Assembly (NCBI GenBank): GCA_023634235.1
Contig: JAMKCF010000011.1
Span: forward strand, 18,276,027 to 18,340,026
Length of the DNA: 64,000 bases
DNA from: Pisaster brevispinus
Taxonomy: Eukaryota; Echinodermata; Asteroidea; Forcipulatida; Asteriidae
Reading direction: 5' to 3'
The notes under the pieces are model-generated. The model was given only the letters and a program-made list of their open reading frames with translations. It was not told the DNA's origin and searched no databases. The position numbers and the translations under genes were made by a program. This document shows positions 41,013 to 52,000 of the stretch, in pieces (position 1 is the first letter of the stretch; each line of letters opens with the position of its first letter).

Positions 41013-41322
41013 AATAAGTCATACATTTCTGTATCATCTGTATTATTTTGATTTGAAGCCCCAGAAGAAAAAGGAAATTTATACATGTAATTAAAAAATT
41101 ACTTTAAAAAGCTTGCATTTCGGGATTCTAGACAAGGGTGAATAATTAAAAATTTCCTTCATAATTTTTGAAAATCAGTGACAGGTTGATGGAAACTATA
41201 TAATAAAGTTTAATTTGCCTTAATTAAGGGATTCTGAATAGATGCATTCTTTATTTTTAAAAAGTAAATTATTTAACTCATTAACGAACAGATTTCTTTA
41301 CATTTGTTTTTATTTTTATCAG

Positions 41323-41540
41323 GGATTCAGGTGTTTGAACTGCACTATAACTTGTGAGTGACTGCTTTTGAAGATTATTTTCAACATGATCGTCAGAAGA
41401 ATGAGAACCTTCTGTTTGCAATAAGAAGCAACTTTATTGAAGATTTAAAGGAAATCCTTTCAGCTCGGAGCATTTTAAAACAATTTGCAAAAATGGTTTA
41501 TCACTGACATGCCAATAAGTTTTGTGGAAAAGTAAATGCA
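41323..41540 (+). other. Probable KXD1 5' UTR exon segment
   Basis: A pyrimidine-rich tract ending TTTTTATCAG at 41322 looks like a splice acceptor. The following 218 bases lead without interruption into the KXD1 ATG and have no coding match, so a spliced 5' UTR is likely. Confidence 0.4.
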
Positions 41541-43696
41541 ATGGCAACTTCAACAACCCCAGGCTCTGATGCCTTCGTCAGCTCTCTAACTTCCATGGTG
41601 AACAGAGAAGACACAATTGCCATCCTCCACGCTCAGACGCACATGCTCAGTCGCTTCGAGAAAACCAATGAGACACTCTCAAACTTTAACAAATTGTCTG
41701 CCGTCAGATATGAGAAGACAATCGAGCAGTTCAAGGAGCATACTCAGGTGTTGATGGACATGAAAAGGGATCTGGACATTGTCTTCAGAAAAATCAGGTA
41801 CGGAGAGAGATGTAGTGTCCAAATTGGCGGCTGCAGCTAGAGCTGTGGCTGTTCCTATGGCTCAGCGTTTGTCCCTATGACGATCAAGCTATAACCACAG
41901 CCACTAATTTGGGTGCGGCCGGAGGCACTCGCAATAGGCCATTTGCGAGTAAGATTTGAATGATGTCTGGTACAATGCCTTGTTCAGTCACAAGTGAACA
42001 CTCAATAGACCCCTTGCGTAACGCACAACGCTGCTGGTTCGGTGATGTCATGGGCACGTTTTTACGCATCAAAATTAGCTATCGTCCAATGATCTGCCTC
42101 CTTTTGCCTGCTTGAGAGTGTGACATCATATGCTTGGGGTCTATTGGACTACATGCAGTGTAATTGCTATGACACAAGGGGAGACTTTTGAGCTCTAGGT
42201 ATGTAGGTGGCAGCAGACTCACCAGGTAAATTTTCATTGTTTATGTCAATAGAACAATGGATTTACCTGGTAAGTCTGCTGCCACCTAGAGTCCACAAAG
42301 GTCTCCCTTTAGGGACAAGCTTTTGCTTAGTTAAATAAGGGGCGGAAAAATGGTTATGCATGTAGCATCAACAAGTAGACAAAAACAACTTGTTTATAAT
42401 AAACTTTGTACAAAGCTTGACACAGGGACTAGTTGTTTCCAAGTTTTAGCAGAGGGTACTTATTTTAGGAGACTGAAATAGTGGTCAATCTGATTCTTTC
42501 TGATTCAAAGGTTTTCACTTTGGGTAATAGACCACAAGGTAACTGACTGGGTAAACAGGTTCTACACTAACAATTATGTTTTAAATGTCTATTTTTCTTT
42601 TTCTAGAGTGCTTAAAGACAAGTTATCTACCGAGTACCCTGTTGCTTTTGAAGGTAAGTACATCCCTTGTACTTTCTACTATACTTGCACTTGGTCAAAT
42701 TTTGTTGATAGTTTATGAATTACACTGTTGCATATGTACATATTTCTGCTACGGTGAGCACAAAAAATAACTAGTTTTTGTGAAGTTGGGGCCAGGGAAA
42801 CATAAACTTGGTGGTCTCTTATGAATTCCAACTCATTGATGTACTGACTACCTGTTTATAAACTAATGAAAGATGGTTTCTTGCAAGTTAACCCCTTCAG
42901 CCCCAATGGCGACAATAGTGGACTGCACTTTACCCTGTTTGAGCCCAAATAGCGACTTTAGGCGTCCAAGATAAGACACAAAAAACACTCGAGCACAAAG
43001 ATCATTTAATTTTTTTAATTTTTTTTTTTACAGTTTTGTCCATATAATCACCCTCCGGCCTCCATACCCAAGCTTACTATGGTTGGAAAGAGAGAGATCA
43101 GATCTTTCTAGTGATGGTTAAATTAAATACAGTTGCTATTATGCAACCCCTTCAAATTGGAGTTAGAAGATCTGAAGTGCCAAACACCGGAATGCCATAT
43201 GGGTTGTATACAAAAAAGTGTTTGGGTTTGCAGAACACACTGAGGAAACAAAGACCACAAACTTGTTTTAAACTTATTATTCTCTAAAATGAAATATTCA
43301 AGGTAATAATAGTATAATAATTTACCCTTGAACACAAGCTTTCTGTCGTGTGAGAATGTGTGCTTCCTTTTCGAATGGTCAAAAAATGTGGTCAGCATCA
43401 GTTGTGTATGTCAAAAAGAATTCGGTAACGAGCACACATGACTGTATTATCATCAAAGATTGCTTTAAATCTCTGGATTTTAAAATTCTAAACCAAGGAT
43501 TGTCCTACTTAAACAAATGAAACATATTTTCTTATTAGTTAAACAAACACACATTACCCTGATCTCACCAACAGCTTCCTTTAAAGAAATCTCTAGAATT
43601 GATGATGAGGAAGATGAAGAGAAGCTTGCCGCGAAGAAGGAGACGGCTCAACCTGCATCCAAAGAAACCTTACCGGAAACAAAGGAACAAAACTAG
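41541..43696 (+). CDS. KXD1: KxDL motif-containing protein 1 (BORC/BLOC-1-related subunit)
   Basis: Exons 41541-41797, 42607-42653 and 43575-43696 (stop TAG) join in phase to 141 residues; human KXD1 is about 176. The protein is a small coiled-coil subunit of BORC, which positions lysosomes, and binds BLOC-1. Family blocks: LTSMVNREDTIAIL, MLSRFEKTNETLSNFN, and the signature MKRDLDIVFRKIR containing KxDL; then LKDKLSTEYPVAF, ASF and an acidic DDEEDEE stretch. The C-terminus after the acidic block is lysine/glutamate-rich and shorter than in vertebrates. Acceptor 43574 chosen because it restores ASF, matching the human order. ATG is in good context (GCAATGG), though an overlapping out-of-frame ATG lies 6 bases upstream. 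A MITE sits 16 bases past the first donor. Confidence 0.94.
41813..41921. mobile_element. ~110-bp MITE, family D, copy 2, at the KXD1 donor
   Basis: Left TGTCCAAATTGGCGGCTGC, right GCCACTAATTTGGGTGCGGC. Starts 16 bases after the KXD1 exon end 41797, so it lies directly behind the splice donor. Confidence 0.7.
42003..42149. mobile_element. ~147-bp MITE in KXD1 intron 1
   Basis: Left CAATAGACCCCTTGCGTA, right ATGCTTGGGGTCTATTG are inverted repeats; GATGTCAT and TGACATCA pair further in. The layout resembles 31952-32124 but the termini differ. Confidence 0.7.
42174..42313. mobile_element. ~140-bp foldback in KXD1 intron 1
   Basis: Left arm includes GGTGGCAGCAGACTCACCAG, right arm CTGGTAAGTCTGCTGCCACC; outer GGGGAGAC pairs with GTCTCCCT. 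Arms are about 65 bases with a small loop. Confidence 0.8.
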
Positions 43697-43961
43697 AGAT
43701 TTGTGCTTGTTCGTCAAATTCTAAGCAATGTCATGAGGCCGACTTTTCTCGGTGCGGAAGTCACTGGCATTCCAATGTATTAAAAAGTTTTAACAACATT
43801 ATTGTGACTTTGTAAAATTTGTCTCTACTTCTGTAAAGATTTCTCTTATATGCCTAAATGTGCTTGTGATATTTTGTGTTTTGTTGTTTAAGTGGACATT
43901 GTTAAAACTACTGAAAGTAAAAAATATATATATAAAAAAAAACAAGGTAGAAGGATATGGA

Positions 43962-43967
43962 AATAAA
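43962..43967 (+). terminator. KXD1 polyadenylation signal AATAAA
   Basis: First strong hexamer after the KXD1 stop (266 bases downstream). Confidence 0.6.
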
Positions 43968-45232
43968 GTCAATGTCGACAGGGCAAAATTTTATTTTAAA
44001 TCTGACTTCAATGCAAGGTAAAACTATACAAAACTACTGGAGTTGTCCAACATGAACCGAATGAACAGTGTACATTGAACATTGAACATGCATGAATGTA
44101 AATAGTAATGATAATGCTGGATGGGTTGATTCATCGTTCATGAGAATGATGTAGCTCATCGTGAAGTATGTACACAGATGAATATGCTAATTACCAAAAG
44201 GAGATCTCTACCAGAATTTGACCAATGCTGTTAGCGCCTAACTGGGAAACCCGTAGATAAACAATACGGTAGTGTCTTTCTTTGTACTCTCATTACTAGT
44301 GATATGAGATGGGAAACATGGCAAGATGTACATGTATATCACAAGATGTACATGTATATCAGAATGAGGTGCTCTTTCCAATGGTATCTGTTTTGTTGGG
44401 GTATGTTCATTTGCAAGGCAGTAAACAATATTTTTTTATTGTAACACAGTAATAAGTGCTGCACGGGCTTATGCGTAAAACAGTGTTTTTGTACTGTGAC
44501 CAGTCAGGAGAATATGGGTGAATGCATTGTTCAGTGAACGGGAGGAGATAATTTTGTGCTCATTATCAGAACAATTTTGCTTACATGCAATCCAGGACAT
44601 TAACGTCATTTAATTGTGTATTTATTTATACTAAAAAAAATTGTTGATTTTGAAAAAGCCATAAAAGAAATAAACAGGTTACTTGCCAAGTACGAGTAAA
44701 GTAGTGAACAATTTGTGTGGTTTTGTTTTTTTATAATGAAGTTGGAACACATTTAGTGGGACTTTTAAGTATGTTGTCAGAAAATCACCCTAGAAAGTAT
44801 TCTCAATGGTGGGTGTGCAGCCTAGCCAAACAAGTGCACAAAAAGGGGGTGTTTTCATTGAGAACTGGAAGCCCAACAGAGGGTAGAAAATTATCTTTAG
44901 TACTAAAAATAAATTAAAAAGTTTTACCAGTGCAAATCATCGGCAAGTATTAAAGTTTGATTTAAAGACAAAAAGTGCAGGACACAAATTGCAATACTTA
45001 TTTTAAATTTTAAAGCTCATTTGATGATTAATTTCAAGTGTAGAAAAGTCCAGAAAATAGCATGTGAGGACCCCCGCAAACTCTCCATTGTTTTTCACAA
45101 TAGTATAAATCGAATGATTTTAATATTTCTATTTTATCTTTATGAAGAGTGAATATTATATTTTTTAGGAATTGCTCAACCTCAGAGCCGTGCATACGGC
45201 CGGCTAGGACTCTGATCATCCCTCAGCAGAGA

Positions 45233-45370
45233 GCAAGTTCGAGCAAGGGACTATAGTTGACTATTGTCGACCATTTGCCGATTTTGCGTGGTACCCAGGA
45301 TGTATTTCATGCATAGGTAACCATGGAACATTGACTAGTGGTTGACAAATGGTCGCTGCTCGAACTTGCC
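45233..45370. repeat. ~138-bp foldback
   Basis: GCAAGTTCGAGCA at left pairs with TGCTCGAACTTGC at right; inner GACCATTTG pairs with CAAATGGTC with an offset on the left arm. Confidence 0.75.
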
Positions 45371-46020
45371 CAGAGCTGGCCGCTGCTGGGCGGGCATGGT
45401 CATCCCAAGGAGAGGGCGCCCTCTAGAGCTAGTTGATTTTTTGTAATAGCGGCCATCATCAACTTTTGGCCAATCGCCGCTGCCGGGGATGCTGAAATTT
45501 TTCACTTTTGTTTCCGATTAGACCAGAGTTTTCTGATTTTATGGAATACGTTGACCAAAACTAGTGACAAAAACGTAGTGTATTTCAGAATCAATAGTAA
45601 AAAAGGTACGTGTTATAAGCATTAAACAGTTAGTAGCATAACTTGGTCATTTTAGGTTGGTATTAATTCTCGTTTTAATATTCATGATGAGGCAACAACA
45701 ACCACTGAAACAGACAGACACGACTTATTAAATTTGTAAACAAGGAAGAAATAATGGAGCCACTAGCTTCCCAATGTTTCACTTCAGATTGTGATCCCAG
45801 TGCCAGTGGCATTGTACTATTTTTTCCATGGTAACACTAACAGTGCACACCGAAGTTTATGTTTTTTTATCATTTTTTAAAAATAATACTAGTCCGGCGT
45901 AAATTGTTTATTGAAGTAAACCTGCTGCTGATTTTCACAAAAAAAATTTTTTCTCACCATAATATTAAATAATGCCAAATTTTATTTTGAAATTATTTTT
46001 TTCTTGCAGGACAGAGAGAC

Positions 46021-49000
46021 ATGGATGATATGATTTGTAACTTCAAGAAGTGTAGGAAGAGGTTGAGCTCTTTTGCCTGGGTCACCTCATGTTCACGTAT
46101 CCTTAATAATTACATTTAAAGTTATTATGAAATAAACTAAAACAGTAATTAGTTGTGTTCTTATGGATGGGAAAAACAACTTTACTCGGACCCGGAATTT
46201 CATCTTTGAAGGGCAAGGTTTTTTGTCATTTTGCAAAGGTCACTTCCACTAAAAGTCTTCAGAAATATTTCCACGAACAATTGTACTAGTATCAAGGTAT
46301 ATATAAGAAATGTTTACCTTAAAGTTGAAATTATAACCATCTAAAAAATGTAATTTTTTTCCACTAACAAGAATTTTTCAGACATTTTCTGTGATGAGGA
46401 CGGTACAAGAGAGTTTAACAGATGCTTTTCTTGTCCAGCATGTAAGTGAATTCAAAAATGCCAAGCCAAGCCAAGTGAGATGAAACTGGGCTTATAATTT
46501 TATATGAAAGAGTATCTAATATGCTTTTTACCAAAAAGTTTGTTCTATTGTCAAGGCTAAGATTTTCAATGTTGCATTTTTGTGTTAACGTCATAATACA
46601 AACGAAGATTTAAAACTACTTTATTCTTAATTTCTCTATGCCCAGTTCCTTTGATTTTGCAAGGAAATGTTTCTTAATTTTTTTAATACGAAGGTAAACA
46701 ATTTTCAATTTTAGAAGAAAACAAATTAAAGCATTACATTTTGTCATCACTATTTTTTACAAATAAATGAATCTGCCCACTCTGTGCAAACACAGTTTCA
46801 TAGTTGAGAAAATTGCAGACTTGTTTATATTAAAATGGACTGTTCTAAAGAAGCTGAAATTTTTAATCGTTCAAAACATGGCTGTTTGAAGCTTGTTTCA
46901 TTGCAATTGTTTTAGTGTTTCTTATAGATAGGGTCATATAATAGATTGTTTTTTGTGAATTTAATGCTGAATTATAGGCAAATTTATAAAAACAGATACA
47001 ATAAAATTCACCTGTGAAAGTCTCAGCTGAATACAATGTGTACTTGCTGAGGAAATAGCAAAAAGCTGTCACTGTATTTTTCACAAGAACATCAAATCCA
47101 TTCCTGTTTAGCAAGATGACAGCGGGTAACAACCCTATCTCTGGCTGAAACAATCGCGAATGGACATTGTTTCTCAGATTCAAATGTTTTAGGGTAAAAA
47201 ATTATCCAAATCATATTACTCCGTAGAGAATTCTTTTTTTTGTATAGAGTATTACTATCAACAGCTGCATTGTGCTTCTCACTAAAGAAGTTTTTATGGT
47301 CATTAATTTTTGTAGTATTTACCAATCTATGACCTGATACATTTTAATGTACTTTTCTTTTAAAGGTGATACCAATCTACCAGGAAAGTTTGACATTGTC
47401 CGCATTGACTTGTCACTATCAGAGCAGTACAAATCCATGGTATTAGCGGGACAGAAGCCTGATGTTATACAAGAAGTGTCCGGAAGAGCCATGGCTTTTT
47501 GGAGATATCAGGTGAGTCACACACACTTTTTTTCTTTCCAGGCTGGACTGTATTAACTTTGGGCAGTTTTTGTCTAAATATAACAACCAACGATTTTGCT
47601 GGTTGTTATTTGGTGACAGTATTTCCCAAAGTTAGCACAGTCTAGCCTGGAGTTTAAACTGCCTGACCCTGACTAATTTGAACCGATACTTACAGAATTT
47701 TTTTTACAAATGGAACACACACATGCTTAGTGCCATGCTCATAAACACAGCCCTTTTCCAACAGCATGTCAGTTCGGAAAAATAAATAAACCATCAGTCA
47801 ATGTAGGAGAAATCGCAGAAACAAATGGTAGTGGAAAATACCAGGTGGGAAGCCTTCCCATGAAGTTGCAGGTGAGAATTTGGGGATGGGGGCTAGTTAA
47901 ACCCACACAATCCCTCACCCAATGAACAGTTACAATTGTCATTATCTACTTCTTGAAGTTTGCGGTACTCACAAATCATGGTTTAAAAAAATTATTATGG
48001 TTAGAGATATTATTATGCCAGACCTTTCTCTTTAGCCTTTTTCACTTGGCCAGCTGGACGAGTAAACTGGCCTCTTGCTTCCTAGCACAAGTTTTAGTAG
48101 CCCCAATGGATAAATGTGATTTGTATTTTTGTGTGTAAAATTATTCAGTTAGAAATTAAACAAAACTAAAAATCTGTTTCACAGGTTGCTTGCACAGTAG
48201 TAGTTAGCCAGGCAAGCCAATAGTGTTTTTGTAGCAAGGGCAGGTTTTACTGGACAGTGTATGCTTGAACTAAATTGGGGGACTGTAATCACTTTTAAAT
48301 TTACATTCCTCTTCAAACTAAATGCCTTTTGTAATTCAATAAAAGTTGACAGGTTTTGGGGGCCCAAGATGATAAGTTCTTTCTACCTTCTCCATATTGA
48401 AGGTTCAACAAGAGAAGATCTACCAAGACTACGTCTCAAATAAATCCAAGGAACGAAGTGCACAGCTGGAACAATACTATGAACACACTGTCACCAAACT
48501 ACAAACAGAAGTTGCATGTATCCTTCAAACAGTTCAGACTCTTCGAAACCTTCTTTTTAAAAGTACAAAATATTTCTTCATGAACATTTCTCCTACACAT
48601 AGGTAATAGAGCATGAAGCTTTGGTCATAAACAGATCAGTGTTTTGGCTGGTAACTTTTTTCTGATATGCAGATTGTTTGTGCTTATTTTTTATGTTTAA
48701 GCAGGAAAGAGAGGGTTGTTGAATTTTGAAAGAATGGAACTGGTAAAGTAACCAAATTATGACAAAAATCCAGTAAAACCTCAAGGGAAACTGACTGGGT
48801 AAATTTTAAACGATTTGGGGTTGAACAAGAAAAAATTATCTAGCGGGAGTTGAACCTTAGGAGCCTGCCAACATTAGGGCTAGTACTCAAGTTGGTGGAG
48901 CACCGGCGCGTTAATCCAGAGGTCTCAGGTTCACGTCTGGCCGCTCTAGTCAATTTTTCTTTGTTCAACCCAAAGTTAAGAAGAAATTTAAAAACTAAAC

Positions 49001-52000
49001 CAGCTTTTGGATAAAGTGTCCTTGACTAAAGCACATTTCAGCCCTAAAGAACCAAATTTCAGGTGAGTTTCCAATGTCTCTCATTTGTCAAGACAATTGA
49101 CCTTTGTCCCAATTTCAAAAAGTCGGGTCCAGGCCAGACTTTTTGGGGGGCCCCCACCCCCCCCCCAGAAGACCAGTAGTAAGGTTTTGTGGCCTGTGTT
49201 ACATTTTGATCACCTTAATGACAGCCTTGCTACCAGGGGCAGCACGCCGTATCTCTCTTGTCACTAAAACCCCTGGAAGAAAAGCACTAAAAAACCAAAC
49301 TAGATTGACTAACCAAAAGTGACTGCTCTGCGCGCACACTTGTTAAAAAAACCTTTCAAGCACTGCTTGTAGGGCGCTTAGTATGCGCATGCGTATGACA
49401 ATCCACTTCACATCATGTTTTTACACAGTCACCCTAAACTGCATCATAGTTAGACCATAGAGAAAGGGTTAGACAACATAAGATCAAAAGAATGAGAGGG
49501 ACAAGTTGCTCTTTAACTTGATAGCTGGCTGATGTGCCAATGCCTCTATCATAGAATATGGATCAATTAGGACTATTTAAAATATCCAAGATATTTCAAA
49601 GTCACACTTCCAGGGGTTAAGATCGAGCAAGGCATTCTGGGAAAAAATCGCACACTGAGAACGAGGTTGCCTCAATTAATAAGAATCGTAACTTCCTGAA
49701 ATTTACAGAATCTTGATTACCCATGACTTGGTTTCAAACCAAATAAATTAAGCTTTTTTTTGTAGTGGCGTAATTTAACTTAAACCATGCAAGTTACACA
49801 AAATGTCCATCAATTTAAAAGTAAGCTTCTTTAAATTATTCTTTAGTACTGTACACAAGTTTTAGGATCTTTTTTGTGGATCATGAATTGAAACTGAATC
49901 TGAGCAGCAATGTCATTTTTTAAAACTTCACAACAGCGGTGAAAAAAGAGCTGGAATCTTCAAAGAAGAGGTCCCATGAGCTATCTGATAAGTTAGGTGA
50001 ACGATGCAGACAGCATCAGAAACTGCAGGTAAGACTGTAAATAAATCCCCTGTTTGTCCTTTACTCTGTCAGTGACTAGCCACCTTGTCATTTCACTAGT
50101 CCACCAGCTTTTTTCACTGGTCCATATTTTAGGGTTTTATACAGAAAAGGATAAAAAACATAATTGTTTGATTTTAGTCTAAAAGCTTACTGATTATGAA
50201 GTTCATACTAGAACCATTTTTTTCCCTGTGATATATCCCTCTGTAATGAATTATATGTGAGAAAACTGTATCTGAAAACTTACAAAAAAACCTGAAAATA
50301 ACAGCTGATTTTGGACAAAGTATTGCTGAAAATGGTGCATGGTTTTTCACTATTTTGTTCTGACTCACACAACGGATTAAACCAAAATTTTTCTCATGTT
50401 TGTTGTTTCATGTATAGATAGGTTGCAATATGACGTAAATCGGCCATCTTTACTGGCAATTTGGAACACAGGATCATGCATTTTGCGCGAGAATGGCGTG
50501 CAGCACGCGCACATTTCACAAAACTCATTGCATGATTGGTTAGTAAACTGCGCGGCTGCGTTAATAATTTGAGCGCTTGACGCGCCTGCAAGCCAAAATG
50601 CAATTTGCCCGTAAAGATGACGTCTATTGGGAACTTTCTATATGATTGATCACATAAAACATGAACACCGTCTGTGACTATTTTTTCAGCTCTGCCAATC
50701 CTGTTTTATATCTTTAAGGTTTCCTTTCAACATTATCACTTGTATGGGATTTTGATTTGGAACGTGTAATGGATTCGGTTACCCGATTCAACTTGCCACT
50801 GTGACTTATACAGTTAAGCCTTGTTAAAAACAGTACTGCTAAAAAGAGGTTCTGCTTACAAAAAGCACATTCTGAGGTCCTAAATCTTCTTTTTCTGCTT
50901 TGTGCTTCTTTGTTTTGCTGTCCTCTTAACAACGTTCCTGTTATTAGGATTTTTTTTCCAGTCCCAGCGATCTTGTTATAACGAGAATTGACTGTTTAAA
51001 GTAAGGCTGTCAAGCATTACCGCCTCGCTTATAAACCACTTATGATACTATCATGGTATCATGATAGAGTATCCACTTTTATAAGCTAGGCAGATTTAGA
51101 CCAGGTTATTTAGAAAGGAATCATGAACATTAATTTATAAGAGATGCAATCATGCTTGACAGCATTACTAGTAGAGGTGGCTAGTTGAGTTTGGCAATTG
51201 GGTCTAGCTTTGGGAAGCAGTGAGCTAGCCAACAGGACAACTTGTACAGAATTGCAACTAGTCCTCAGAATTTGTAACTTCTTCTTTTATTTTGTCCATA
51301 TGTCATTTCGTCAGCAGACCAAGGGGGTATGCAAGGGGAGTATACAGAGTATAGGGCACCATTCATCACCTTTTTCAGCTGTGTTGTGAAATTGTGATGA
51401 ACATACATCTATGAAAAACCAACAGTGGAATATTACAGGCCTGATACTTCACAGAGGCAATTTCTCTGTTGCCCCTGGTCATTGCCTTGGTGCCCTTTGA
51501 AATATTCCAATATTACAATTTCCTCATAAAGGTGCCTTTTACCATGTTCGAAGAAAAACGCCTTTTTAGTTCCCTTGCCCTTTGAGAAACGAACCATCAG
51601 GCCTGGAATATTAATCTCACCTTATTTTGCAATATTACAAAAAGTTGGTTTACTTTAACTCCGATGTAAAAGTCTGGGTAGTTAAGACGTATCTCCGTTT
51701 TGATTTTCTTTGCTTGCAGATGCTGTATGATTCACTCCGAAGGTCAGTCTGGTGCTTGAAAACAATCAAAAACTCACATCAAGTCAGTCAATACATCAGG
51801 GTCCAATTTCATGGCTCTGCTTACCGACGAATTCTGTGCTTAAAATCACCATTCTCCGCTTACTTTGCAAGCACTGAATTTCTGCACTAGCTGTGTAAGC
51901 GAAGAATACCTAGTAACATGGAGTACGCAAACAAAAATTCCCTGCTAACCTGTGAAATATGCTTGACGTTAGCTTCCGTAAGCGCGGATTCTTTGCTTGC

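Larger units (their letters stand above)
36261..41322. other. Divergent intergenic region UBE2R-KXD1
   Basis: Contains a tRNA-derived SINE (36822-37040), the GTCCCAACTATAG foldback tract (38109-39509), further hairpins to 41012 and a SINE-like repeat. 37041-38100 shows nothing I can name. A KXD1 5' non-coding exon may lie here but I could not place it. Confidence 0.5.
43697..46009. other. Intergenic region KXD1-CCNB1IP1
   Basis: Contains the KXD1 3' UTR, a repeated ACAAGATGTACATGTATATC pair near 44322-44360, and a foldback (45233-45370). The CCNB1IP1 promoter and first non-coding exon presumably lie here but no TATA or other clear element was found. Confidence 0.5.

Noticed and set aside
43587..43696. 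KXD1 last exon starting after TTTAAAG or CTCTAG
   Set aside because: Using acceptor 43574 instead restores the ASF block seen in vertebrate KXD1 and has the better pyrimidine/CAG context.
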